From Chloroflexi bacterium HGW-Chloroflexi-3 (GTDB lineage: Bacteria > Chloroflexota > Anaerolineae > Anaerolineales > Anaerolineaceae), in the NCBI GenBank assembly GCA_002842045.1, contig PHBX01000007.1:1-64000 (forward strand): a stretch of DNA of 64,000 nt. The letters are read 5' to 3'. Positions within the stretch are counted from its first letter, which is position 1. Every line of letters begins with the position of its first letter. The notes beneath the pieces are model-generated. The model saw only the letters and a program-made list of their open reading frames with translations. It was not told the origin of the DNA and did no database searches. The translations under genes were made by a program, and so were the position numbers. Of the stretch, positions 1-10,800 are shown piece by piece.

Positions 1-66
1 AAGTTGTGAAGTCCGCAGAAAAAACGATGACCACTCAGAACAATCCTACTGACGATTTGCGTTACC

Positions 67-1338
67 ATGTTTCTAAAAACTTATGACGGTTTACTTAGTC
101 TGGCTACCTCGATGGAAACCTTGATTTTATTTAGAGCAATTCAAGGTCTGGGGGCAGGTGGTGTCTTACCATTGGCATTAACTATGATCGGTGAATTGTA
201 CAGTATTGAAAAAAGAGCAAAAATGCAGGGGTTAATTTCCAGTGTTTGGGGCCTCTCCTCCGTGATCGGTCCGCTCATTGGTGGCTTATTGGTAGACCAA
301 ATTTCCTGGGAATGGGTTTTCTTTATCAATCTGATTCCAGGAATTCTGGCAATCATTTTCGTTTGGTTTGCTTGGATTGAAGATAAGAATATCTCAAAGA
401 AAAAAGTGGCACTGGATGTGCCTGGAGTTGTACTTCTTACAGTTGGAGTATTAAGCTTATTATTAGGTCTAAATGGATTGGAAAATTCTTCCAGTTTATT
501 CTTTATCATCACAGCAATTATTTTATTGAGTGTTTTGATCATTATTGAGAAAAGAGCGCAAGATCCTATTTTGCCATTGAAATTGTTTGGAAACCGGCTC
601 TTTCTGGTGGCATTTTTACATGGAATTTTGGCTGGTTGGGCTATGTTCGGTAGCCTATCCTATATCCCATTATTTGTTCAGGCCGTTATTGGTACGTCTG
701 CAACGCAAGCAGGATTATCGTTAACACCTATGTCCATCATGTGGACACTTACAAGTATTGTGGGTGGACGCTTAATTATTAAAATAAATTTCCGGGTACT
801 GGCAATCATCGGTATGGTATTGCTAGTGATTGGAAGTCTTCTATTAACAACGATTGGACTAGGCACATCTCAACTCGCACTAATGATTTATACATCAATT
901 ATGGGAATTGGCATGGGACTAACCATTCCTGTTTTTATGATTATTATTCAAACTACCGTACCCAGGAATGTGCTTGGGACAGCTACCTCCACCATTCAAT
1001 TTAGTCGAAACATTGGTGGGACGATTGGTGTGAGTGTTCTTGGGGTATTTCTAAGCAGTAGATTATCCAGGTTGTTGATTGAATCAGGGTTTAACATCAG
1101 TACGATATCATTGAGTAGTCTCATAAATCAAACACAAGGTACAGATGCAACATTTTCTGAACCACTCAGAATCGCTTTAAGTACATCAATGGCAAATATG
1201 TTTTATATAGCGCTAGGTGCTGCTGTATTGGGTTTTATCGTTATATTATTTACCCCAAAAGGTGTTATTACTCAGTTAAATTCCTCTTTATCAGAGAAAA
1301 AATTAGAAATAGTTAAAACGAAAGAATTATCCAGTTAA
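67..1338 (+). pseudogene. DHA2-type MFS drug efflux transporter, 5'-truncated
   Basis: A 423-residue open frame resembling the EmrB/QacA (14-helix, proton-driven drug/H+ antiporter) branch of the major facilitator superfamily. Visible are FRAIQGLGAGG, the motif C-like helix with GPLIGG, and about ten further hydrophobic segments. Family members normally have about 80-90 more residues before the ATS-METL region, covering helices 1-3 with motif A. Here the ATG at 67 enters almost directly at helix 4, and the same frame upstream has stops at 7-9 and 28-30, so the N-terminus is missing rather than simply outside the window. The first ~85 bases do not read as MFS in any frame. A truncated transporter of this kind is unlikely to work. 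A rearrangement or an assembly join are both possible. Family call is confident; the broken status is fairly confident. Confidence 0.7.
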
Positions 1339-1345
1339 TTGAAAA

Positions 1346-3126
1346 TCATCTTAATGGCCAGAACAGTAAGATCAATGGCATAGCCACAATTACTACAATG
1401 ATTTCAAGGATTAAACCCATTTTCCAGTAATCCCCAAATTTGTAACCACCAGGACCCATTGCAAGGGTGTTAGATTGATGACCAATTGGTGTAAGAAAGG
1501 CGCAGGAAGCTCCAATTGCGATTGCTATTAGAAATGGATCGACAGAAACATCCATTCCTTGAGCAATGCTAATGCCTATAGGTGCCATCAGCACAACTGC
1601 AGCAGCATTATTGATAATATCAGATAGGAACATGGTTGCAACAAGCATTATCAGCAAAGTAACTTCAGGTGCCATCAAGTGAGCTCCATTTACAACAGAA
1701 TTGGCGATTAATTGAGCCCCACCAGTTGTTTCCAGTGTTTCACCTACTGGAATCATTGCTCCAAGCAATATAATGGTTGGCCATTCAATGCTTTCATAAG
1801 CATCCTTTAGTGAGATCAATTTCGAGATAATCATGGTCAAACATGCTGCAAGAAAAGCAATTTGCACTGGTAATACACCGGTTGCAGAAAGCAGCAAAGC
1901 GGATCCAAAAATTGCAAGTGAGGATATGATGCGACGTGGTTGCCCCAATCGCAATCCACGGTTTGCCAGTGGTAAGCAACCTAAAGTAGCCAATATCTCC
2001 TTCAAGGTGTCTACATATCCTTGAAGTAAGAGAACATCACCACTTTGAAATCGAATTTTATCCAATCTGGTTCGCAATCTCCTTCCCTGACGGGCAATGG
2101 CTAAAAGGTTCACACCGTAATTCTTTCGAAGATTTAAAGTTCGTGCATTACCACCAATCATCATGGAGTTTGCAGTAATAACGGTTTCCATGAGCGTGAT
2201 TTCATCCGATTCCAGTTCTTCGGACCCGATTTTTTCACTTCCTACCAATTCAACGCCTGATGAAGTTAATAGATTATCAAGATTCTCTGTGTCAATTGTC
2301 AGAATAAGCACATCATCTTTTGCAAACATTGTTTGTGGAGAGGGAGCCAACCTTCGTTCTTCCCCACGCGCTAAACCAATGATCATTACGTCACTCTCCA
2401 CAAAGCTGTGAAATTCACTTAATCTTTTACCTTTTAATTTCGAATTTTCTGTAATTCTCACTTCAGTTACATATTTTTCGATGTCGAAGAGTCCATTGAC
2501 TGAGGTTTGTCCACGCCTTTTTGGGATCAATCTCCACCCGGCGAAAATGATGTACAGCAAGCCTATGAATGCAACGCCAACTCCTACCAATGCAAAATCA
2601 AACATGCGAAATGGTGGTAATCCGGTTTGTGCACGGTAGGAAGCAATTATTATGTTAGGAGGTGTACCGATTAAAGTTGTCATACCTCCCAATAAAGAAG
2701 CAAAAGCAATGGGCATTAAATACAATGATGGTGATACTTTTTTTTCCGGTCTAATTGAATAGCTACAGGCAATAACAGAGCCAGCGCACCAACATTATTC
2801 ATAAAAGCGGAGAAAATGGTAATAATGATGGTCAAGGCGGCCAATTGTAAGGTTATCCCTCCTTCAATACGAGATAACCATTGTCCTATAACGTCGACTA
2901 CCCCTGAATTTTGTAGCGCTTTACTCAGAATAAAAACCGTAGCAACTGTGATCACTGCGGGATTACTGAAACCAATAAAAGCATTTTCAATCGGAATTAA
3001 GCCAGTTATGACAACTATCAATAAAGCAATCAGTGCGACCAGATCATATCTTAATTTTCCAGTTATAAAGAGAATCAAAGTTAAAATGAGTGTTACAAAA
3101 ATGATCCACTGTCCGGTTTCCAGCAT
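1346..3126 (-). CDS. SLC13/DASS-type anion permease with TrkA-C domains, interrupted by a frameshift
   Basis: Two overlapping minus-strand frames (2716-3126 and 1346-2725) together make one permease of about 590 residues. The first part gives the N-terminal helices (GLIPIENAFIGFSNPAVITV, NNVGALALLLPVAI); the second continues with TTLIGTPPNIIIASY, two soluble TrkA-C/RCK-C-like segments in the middle, then the C-terminal helix bundle with the second NNAAAVVLMAPI motif and GHQSNTLAMGPGGY. Known relatives are sodium or proton coupled dicarboxylate, sulfate or other divalent anion transporters. The reading frame breaks at eight A residues (2738-2745): nine would keep one frame. The zero frame there reads A AAA AAG in the correct phase for -1 slippage, and a -1 shift joins exactly the second frame. 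It lies divergently from a GntR/PBP-type regulator. Substrate unknown. Confidence 0.82.
2737..2743 (-). other. Slippery heptamer A AAA AAG at the SLC13 frame junction
   Basis: On the coding strand the codons are CGG AAA AAA AAG TAT. The last seven bases of the A-run plus G form the X XXY YYZ heptamer used for -1 frameshifting in genes such as Escherichia coli dnaX. A -1 slip re-reads the G and continues GTA TCA CCA TCA into the second half of the permease. I see no obvious stem-loop just downstream or Shine-Dalgarno-like stimulator upstream. A missing A in a homopolymer, biological or from sequencing, is therefore at least as likely. Confidence 0.4.
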
Positions 3127-3235
3127 TTATATTCCTATTGAAAAAGAGAATGAGTAAATAATATTTTTCATTATAATAAATAAACAATACCCAGACAAAT
3201 TTGTTTTTCGTTTAGATTTTTATTTTAACTTTCCC

Positions 3236-3249
3236 GTTTACGGGTAAAC
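3236..3249. promoter_or_regulatory. Perfect palindrome, candidate GntR operator
   Basis: GTTTAC-GG-GTAAAC is a perfect 6+2+6 inverted repeat, 32 bases before the GntR-type regulator start and in the divergent promoter region shared with the SLC13 permease. A shorter perfect palindrome ACAAATTTGT lies at 3195-3204. GntR regulators commonly bind such sites and autoregulate. Binding by this regulator is inference. Confidence 0.4.
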
Positions 3250-3281
3250 AATTTTCAAGGGCAATAGTCAGGAGATGGTTA

Positions 3282-4385
3282 ATGGAGGAATTACACCTCT
3301 ATCTTCAAATTGCTGATACAATTCGCAGAGATATTTTGAACGGGAAAATCAATCCCGGAGATAGATTATCCTCCGTCAGGGAATTAAGCCAGCAATGGGG
3401 ATGTACTCAAGGCACAGTACAGCGTGCATATCACGAACTATCTCAACAAGGATTAATAGATAGTCGTGCTGGCAAAGGAACGATTGTAAGTGGAAATCTA
3501 ACTCCGGCGCAACGCAATAAGGACACAGTAATTCGACGGGCGACATTGGTGAATCGCTCAGAAGAATTTCTTTTGGAAGCATTGTCGATGGGGTACAATC
3601 TTGAAGAAATTCAGAATTCTATCAACTTAGCCATGGATCGTTGGAAATTGCTGGATAATCAGGATCAAAACAATATCAAAAAGACAATCAAGTTTATTGG
3701 AAGTCATGATCCCTTATTTAATTCAATTTCGACAAGATTTTCTGAAATTTTTCCAGGTTATGGACTAAAGATCAAATTTTCCGGCAGTCTGGGGGGATTG
3801 AGAGCATTAAAGCAACATCAATCAGACTTATCCGGTTGTCACCTATGGGATTCTGAAAGCGATTCTTACAATCTGGTAGATGTGAAGAATATTTTTTCAG
3901 ATGAGAAAATGGTTTTATTAACATTGGCTCATCGTCGTTTGGGATTAATTCTTCCGCCCGATAATCCTCAAAAGATTTCTTCCATTGCGGATGTCATTCA
4001 CAAGCGAGTTCGATTTGCTAACCGTCAGCCTGGGTCAGGTACCAGGGTCTGGTTTGATATGATGTTGATAAAAAATGGCATTTCACCGGACCAGGTAAGT
4101 GGTTATGACCATGAATATTCCACGCATTCAGAAATTGGAAGGGTTATCGCTGAAGGGAGCGCTGGGGCTGGAGTAGGTTTGGAATCTGTGGCTGTTGCTT
4201 ATGGATTGGATTTTGTATTTTTGACCCTTGAACGGTACGATCTTGTTTTTTATCACGATCAAATGAATGAGGAACCATATGATCTTTTTATACAATGGTT
4301 GCAACATTCTGAAGGAAAAAAATTTGTTAAGCAGTTCCCAGGTTATGAAAATATTGAAACAGGGAAGATCCAGTATTCAATGTAA
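3282..4385 (+). CDS. GntR-family regulator fused to a periplasmic-binding-protein-like domain
   Basis: 367 residues. Residues ~1-75 form a GntR winged helix (YLQIADTIRRDILNGKINPG, then DRLSSVRELSQ, then QRAYHELSQQGLI and GKGTIVSG). From ~residue 105 the protein resembles the PBP-like domain related to molybdate/tungstate-binding proteins: an IGSHDPLFNSI start, FANRQPGSGTRVWFD, and GSAGAGVGLESVA. This is a one-component sensor in which a solute-binding fold replaces the usual GntR effector domain. The ligand is probably a small molecule or oxyanion. AGGAG seven bases upstream supports the ATG at 3282. It is divergent from the SLC13 anion permease with palindromes between them, so it may control that gene. 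The ligand cannot be read from sequence. Confidence 0.8.
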   Translation: MEELHLYLQIADTIRRDILNGKINPGDRLSSVRELSQQWGCTQGTVQRAYHELSQQGLIDSRAGKGTIVSGNLTPAQRNKDTVIRRATLVNRSEEFLLEALSMGYNLEEIQNSINLAMDRWKLLDNQDQNNIKKTIKFIGSHDPLFNSISTRFSEIFPGYGLKIKFSGSLGGLRALKQHQSDLSGCHLWDSESDSYNLVDVKNIFSDEKMVLLTLAHRRLGLILPPDNPQKISSIADVIHKRVRFANRQPGSGTRVWFDMMLIKNGISPDQVSGYDHEYSTHSEIGRVIAEGSAGAGVGLESVAVAYGLDFVFLTLERYDLVFYHDQMNEEPYDLFIQWLQHSEGKKFVKQFPGYENIETGKIQYSM

Positions 4386-4416
4386 AAATAATTATTTCTG
4401 ATTTAAGGAGTTGGAA

Positions 4417-4821
4417 ATGAAAGCTGGTTTTGGTCACATCCAATTCAATGTTGATCTAAAAAATCTAAATTTCTATCAAGAGTTTTTGACCTTTTTGGGT
4501 TGGCAGGTTTTGCACCTAAGCAAAAATATGTTGGGATGTGGAAATTTGGATGGTTCCAGTCTCTGGTTCACCAATCCCATAAATCAGATTGAAAATGATT
4601 ATGATGGATCAGGAATGAACCATATTGCATTTCATACAGAAACAATTGCCGATGTAGATGAAGCGGTAACATTTTTATTAGCCAAGAACATTCCTGCCTT
4701 GTTTGATACACCACGGCATAGACCCGAATTCAGCAACAGTCCGGATGATACATATTACCAGGTCATGTTTGAAACACCAGATAAGATTTTAATTGAAATT
4801 GTGTATATTGGTTCAAAGTAA
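4417..4821 (+). CDS. VOC (glyoxalase/dioxygenase-fold) family protein
   Basis: 134 residues with the paired beta-alpha-beta-beta-beta modules of the vicinal oxygen chelate fold: GFGHIQFNVDLKNLNFYQEF at the N-terminus, GMNHIAFHTETIADVDEAV in the middle, and FETPDKILIEIVYIG at the end. The His in GHIQF and MNHIAF and the terminal Glu in IEIVYI sit where VOC proteins bind a metal. Substrate is not predictable; members include glyoxalases, ring-cleaving dioxygenases and resistance proteins. Start choice: AAGGAG at 4405-4410 is six bases before the ATG at 4417, while the in-frame TTG at 4411 would touch the ribosome-binding site. It follows the GntR/PBP regulator by 31 bases and may be cotranscribed. 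Confidence 0.75.
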   Translation: MKAGFGHIQFNVDLKNLNFYQEFLTFLGWQVLHLSKNMLGCGNLDGSSLWFTNPINQIENDYDGSGMNHIAFHTETIADVDEAVTFLLAKNIPALFDTPRHRPEFSNSPDDTYYQVMFETPDKILIEIVYIGSK

Positions 4822-4841
4822 ATTTCCAATAAAACAAGATC

Positions 4842-4872
4842 AAGCCTGATCTGGAAATAACAGACCAGGCTT
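4842..4872. terminator. Bidirectional terminator hairpin between convergent genes
   Basis: Arms AAGCCTGATCTG and CAGACCAGGCTT pair over 11 of 12 positions around a seven-base loop. The hairpin sits between the end of the VOC gene (4821) and the end of the alpha-2-macroglobulin gene (4893). The flanking T-tracts are short, so it may work weakly in each direction. Confidence 0.65.
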
Positions 4873-4892
4873 AAGTTTGTAAAGATGAATGC

Positions 4893-7800
4893 TTACTCAA
4901 CAATCACGATATCACTCTGTCCGCGGCCAAATACTTCCGGCGAATACATTTCTTCCGCTTTTGTTGGTGGGACAATAAATGTACCTGGCATGGTTGCCCG
5001 AGCGAAGTAAGTATATTCATAGACACCATCCCATAAAAGACTTGTGAATACCTCTACGCGTGAATCGCGCATATTTTGATGTTGGTACCATTGATTCCAC
5101 CAAAGGAAGGTTCTGGTTTCATTCGGACTCGCAGGAAGGCTTTCGCTGACAGCCAGATTGGGGTTGATGATTTCCAAACCCGCTGGCAAAGGATCGACCA
5201 GAGCGACGTGATATCGTCGGTTATCTGCTACCATCGTGAGTTTTACTTTTACACGAACACCAGCTTTGATATGCCAGATCCCATCTTTATCTATCCAGAC
5301 ATCGTTAGGATCATCAACAGCTTCGTATCTTCTCTGTACAACAAAACCCATATCGAGAGGATCAAGTTGGAGATCGGTTGGTGCATACCTCAATCCTAAC
5401 CGATAATACATTCTACCAATTCCGTCTTTGGATAAGATAATATTCTCTGAATCATTTTCTCCAATGATCTCGATTAAATTTTGCATTGGAACCATGGTCT
5501 GATATCTATCGGTAGAATAACCACTGAAAGTGCTCTCGGCAGTGTAAATATCACCTAACCAGATTCGAGCAACAAATTCGGGTTCTTCAGATTCGAAAGT
5601 ATCGAAGTAATTATCCATAGCCAGCAGCACGAAAACATTTTCCTGTGTATTATCCCAACGACCTTTGGTGCGATTTGCCTGCAATCCTGTGATTATTTTT
5701 GGAATCAAATCTGACTCAGGGTTATCTGCGATCATGGCATCCAATAACAGGGCATCGGTACGGCGATTGGAGTGAAGTAATACGTAATCATCATCCGAAT
5801 AACGATTGAAGAAATTCGCTGCACCAGCTGTTTCAACTACCTGGTTCCCAACATGCCTGCGAATTGCTTGAACAGTGGATTGATATTGAGAGTCTCGAAG
5901 TAATACCTGCCATATCCATGCTATAGTATCCAAAGATAATGCTTCAATTCCTTGATCATCAACCAGTGCTTTGGCTTTTTTTGCATCCAAATCATCCATC
6001 CGCATACGAACATAAAGAGCATAAGCGCTGATAGTTTGTTTCGCTTTCAGGCTATACCAGGCAGGATAGTATTGTTCGATGTTTTGGATATACGTAAGTA
6101 CATTTCCCCAAACCTGATCGTTTACTTCGAATCCCATCTCTTTTGCTCGTTGTAATGCATGGGCAACATGCACAGTATGGAACGGAATGGATTCATAACC
6201 TTTTGCCCAGTAAGGGAAACCTCCATCCCAATTCTGTAATTTGGATAAATCTTCTAAATCTTTCTGGATAGATGTTTCCATTTCCTCGGGAGAAGGAAGA
6301 CCTTCTGCATTGAAGGCTGAGAGCACATCTCTCAAGGCAGCTATCGCAAGAATCCTGGATGCCATTTGGGCACTACTATTGAATGGGTAATCAATCAAAT
6401 AAAGAACTGCATCTGAGAGGCTATTTAATGCTGTTGAAGACGTCGTGATTTCCAAGCCACCAAACTGAGGGTAAACATCTTCGGGAGATAATATCGGTTG
6501 CGCAATGGCTCCTTCATTTTCAAGAACTCCATAAGTCGCAAAAGCTTCTGTGGTGGAAGGTGTATAAACTGGGAGGGATATTTGTGCAGCATCCGATACC
6601 GATCCAGAAACAGCAGCAATCTGTAGGAAGGCATTGCCAGCCATGATTGTCTTACCAGGGAAACGGATTTCAATGCGATTGTTCGCTGGAACTGTCACAC
6701 GCATTCCCTGGGCTTCTGTTAATTCAAGGTTACTTGTTTCAACCACGACTTCGGCAATCATTTCTTCATCGGTCTGGTTTTGGAGTACAACAGGGATTTC
6801 AAACTGATCCCCAAAATTCAGGAATCTTGACATTGAAGGTCTCACCATCAAGGGTAATCGTGCGGTGATGTTCGCTTCGCTACTACCAAACATTTTTCCA
6901 CCAGGATCTGCAGCTACGACCATAATGCGATAACGCGTCAGGTTATCTGGTAATTTGTATTGAACAGTGACTATACCTTCAGCGTTTGTTGTTTCTTGCG
7001 GTGAAAAAATGGCCAATGGATTAAAATCTGCACGCACAGAAATTGCTGATTCAGTGGATGAACTTTCTTGCGCAGCAAACTCCATCATAGGGGCGGCTGC
7101 CATGGCAGGTTCTTCCATACCACCTCCCCGCCCCATGTCCATTACCATTCCATCGGTAACGGATTTGTTTAATGTTTGGGTTGCCATCGCCTGAGGAAGA
7201 TCGCTTGCCAAGGTACTGGGATCTACAAGGAGGATATTTGCCCTTGTGTACATGCTGGAAACATCTGAATATCTTTGTGAATAAAATACTGATATGGGAT
7301 CGACTAATTTATATTGTGTTAATGCCAGTATGGCTTCGTCAACAACAACCAATGCGACTTCCGCATTCGGAATCGGAAGTCCATTTTGATCATTGACTGT
7401 AATTTCAATTTTCGAACGTTCTCCCGGAGATAATAACGATTGTTCAGGATCAATACCAACTATAAGTGTACGACTGGTGGGTGGAATTTCCAGATTTAGT
7501 GATCCAGTGGCAAATGCAGGTCTGGGGGGAATATTTTCAAGCTTTTCTCCCTGACCATCGATTCTTGGTGAGGTGCCGTTCAAATCCACCTGAATATTGA
7601 TATTTGGTATTTGAGATTCTTTGATCGGAATTTGCAGTGTGATGGTTGATTCTTCCATTTTGAATGGCTCAGAATACAAAATTCCACTTCTGCTGACTGT
7701 CAGTAAGCCTTCCGCTGGAAAGAATGGTGATTGAACCAGGATGTTGGCTGTATCACCCGGTTGATAATTTTCTTTATCAGGAATCAATGTGATCTGTTCC

Positions 7801-10800
7801 TGTTTAATGTCACGGGATGGTGGCAAATCCCCACCACTGACCCAGCGATCAAACTGGCTATAATTTTTTCTTCCTTTTTCATCCGTAACTGTTGCCTTGA
7901 TTTGGTATTTGCCACCAAATGGTGTCTCAAAACTACATTGAACTGGTTCTTCTTTAGAATTTATCTTACAGGATTGAACGTTTTCAAAAATTTCTACCCA
8001 TTCACCTTTTTGATACTTCCAAACGATTCTTCCAGCTGATACTTCAATTGATTGATTTGGAATGGCATTGCCATCCAAATCGGTCACAATCAGGTCAATC
8101 TTTAAGGGTTCGTTTTTCTCAACAAAATATTTTTCGCTCCGTAACCCAACATATTTATCAGCTGGGTGAACCATCAGAGTCGTAGATCCAGCCCATGCCT
8201 GCCGATTGACGTCCATCACGACAGCTTCAGCCACAATGCTTTGTGGTCTGGTTTCTTCTTTGGCGTCAAAATCCATTTGGAGGTAATGATTTCCACTGGC
8301 ATCCGTCTTTCCTGTAAATGTTTGACCAGCATCACTGGACTCAAATCCCCATTCAAATCCAAGAGAGTAATCCATCCTGTATCTGAACCACCAGGGTTCC
8401 CAAACTCCGAAGGAAAAATCTGACCAGTTTGGAGGTTGATAATTGGTTGGAGTGGTTCGAACATTCCAGGTTACATCAGCATTTGGTAATGCTCCTCCTG
8501 CATAATAAGCTGCTTCGACAGCAACAATAGCACTTCCATCTGCATAATAGGGTCCAACGGTTTCATTTCTGGCGAGAACTTCAAATTCTGGTCTTCTGAA
8601 TTCCTGGATTTGGAAACTATGATAGAAGTCCCTATTATCGACATTACCAGAATAACCACTTACAGAAAATTGAATGTTAGCTGATCCGAGATTGACTCGT
8701 TCTGGGATTGAAAATGATAAATCAAAACCACCATTTTCATTAATTTTGGTTGTTTGGTTGAGTAATTCATTACCCTGAGAATCATAAACGTGATAACTTA
8801 ACTGTTCCAGGGAGTTTCCTGGCAGTGAAACATCTCCGTTTTGTTTACCACCAATTTTCCGAATCCATCCTTTAAGATGGACTTCTTCTCCTGGTTTGTA
8901 CATAGCACGGTCATCAAAAACATACCAGCGTAGCATGTCATTGACTGACCTTGGCATCCAGCCAGTGTCTGACCAATAACTTTCATTGGATGGGAGAAAG
9001 GCAATATCATCACCACTTGTTGCTGTCAGACCTAATATTCCTTCAGCTGGTAATTCGAAATCTGCCATCCCGTAGGTATCAGTTTTTTGCGTATTTCCAT
9101 TAATGAGGGAATGAATCTCAATGCCTTTGAGAGATTCCCCTGTTTTTAAATCTGTTACCCAGGCTACCAATGAAGAATGATCAACAAAAGCGTCCAATCC
9201 AATTTGAGTTACCTGTACCCAAACCTGCACCCATTCCCATGGTCGTTCTTCCTCAAAGAAACCTTTCGGTGGTTTCACGATGACAATATAGTGTCCAAAA
9301 TCACCTTTCATAACGGAATCGATATCAATCTTAATCTCACTGAGAACGTCATCTTTAGTTTTAAGATTTATGATCTGGTTGAATGCTAATCTACCGGGAG
9401 GTTCAATCTGGGGATCGGTCTGATAGAACTCTTTGAGGTATTTCTGGTATCCCAACCAATCTTCGGGTTCTACCGCGTAAATCTTTACATCCAACCTGGA
9501 ATAGTTGATTGTGTAAAGGGATAATTCCGGTTTTTGGCTATATGGATCGATGGTAATAAAATTCTTTTGAGGACCAACCAATAACGGTTCTGCTTTTCCA
9601 ATGGAAATGCTGATTCGTTCTTCACGTTCCAAGGTCTGACCAAAGATATCTTGAATCTCTGGAGCTAAAGTAATTTTATAAGTGGTTCTTCCCTGGTTCG
9701 CACCTTGTATTGAAATCGTGTTGCCAATCACTGAAATGGATGCTCCTGGAAGCTCGGGCGTAATGGTGATAAATGATTCAGCAAATAATTCTTCATTTAA
9801 TGGATTATTAAACCGGATATAAAGGGGCGATAGAGGAGGACAATTATTCCCATACCAGGAACACCCATATTCTTCAATTCTCAATTGCGGATACGTCTGA
9901 AATTGGAAGGATTGCACTGCCTTGGTGGTTAATGTTCCTTCGGCGGATGGAGTTCCAGGACCAATTTCAATATTGATATTGGAATCTTTTGGAAGTGATG
10001 AAACTGCTTTAATAGCGAGCCAACGTTCAGATGGATAATTTTCAATGAGGCTAGCAACTACCTCATCTTCTTCAATTTCTTTTTCTGTAGCCAATCTGAG
10101 ATTGAAAGATTTTCCATCTGCTGTTAATTTGATCGTGTCCAGAACAGATTGCTTTTCGATCCTCTGGTCAAAGCCAATAAAAATGACAGGATCCAATGGT
10201 TGAGGACCATAATTTGGGTAAGAAGATTTAAGGATTGGAGTTGGTGTTTGAAATGTCCAGTTGACTGCTTTTAAAAGCTTATTGCCATTAACTGATGTGG
10301 TACCTTCGGGAACAGTTACCCTGTATTCAGTGGACATTGGCAACCGATCAATCTCATCGGAATCGAATTCAAAAGTTAATGTTTTTGTTCCAATCCAACG
10401 CCAGGTACCTGAGATTGCCGGAACGATTTGAACGGGGATTTCTTCCTGAGTGAGTTGCTCCAAGGTACCCAAAGGAACCATGGGTTGATTAAAAGTGATG
10501 CTGATAAACGGAGCCATTGGGATTTCGCCTTCAGGTGAGTAACGCAATACTTCCAAAGGTCCTTCTTCAACATCCACTGGTTGAGATTCTTCGGTTAAGA
10601 TTGGAAATGGTTGATCGATTGTTTCACCAGGGCGTGGAGGCGGCAATACTTCCGGGGGAATATTAAATTCTGATTGAAGGTCTTTCAATGGAGGTAAATC
10701 GGGTAATCTCGCTAATATAGCAGAAATTTCCTCCTCTGTTAGAGGTTCTCCAACCACAACAGGGGGTTCCGCAGGGGGTTTGTAATCTGTCTTTCCCTCA

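Noticed and set aside
5076..5399. Long antisense open frames inside the alpha-2-macroglobulin, aconitase, chloride channel and GH38 genes
   Set aside because: They lack ribosome-binding sites, have no recognisable families and are explained by codon structure of the real genes on the other strand.
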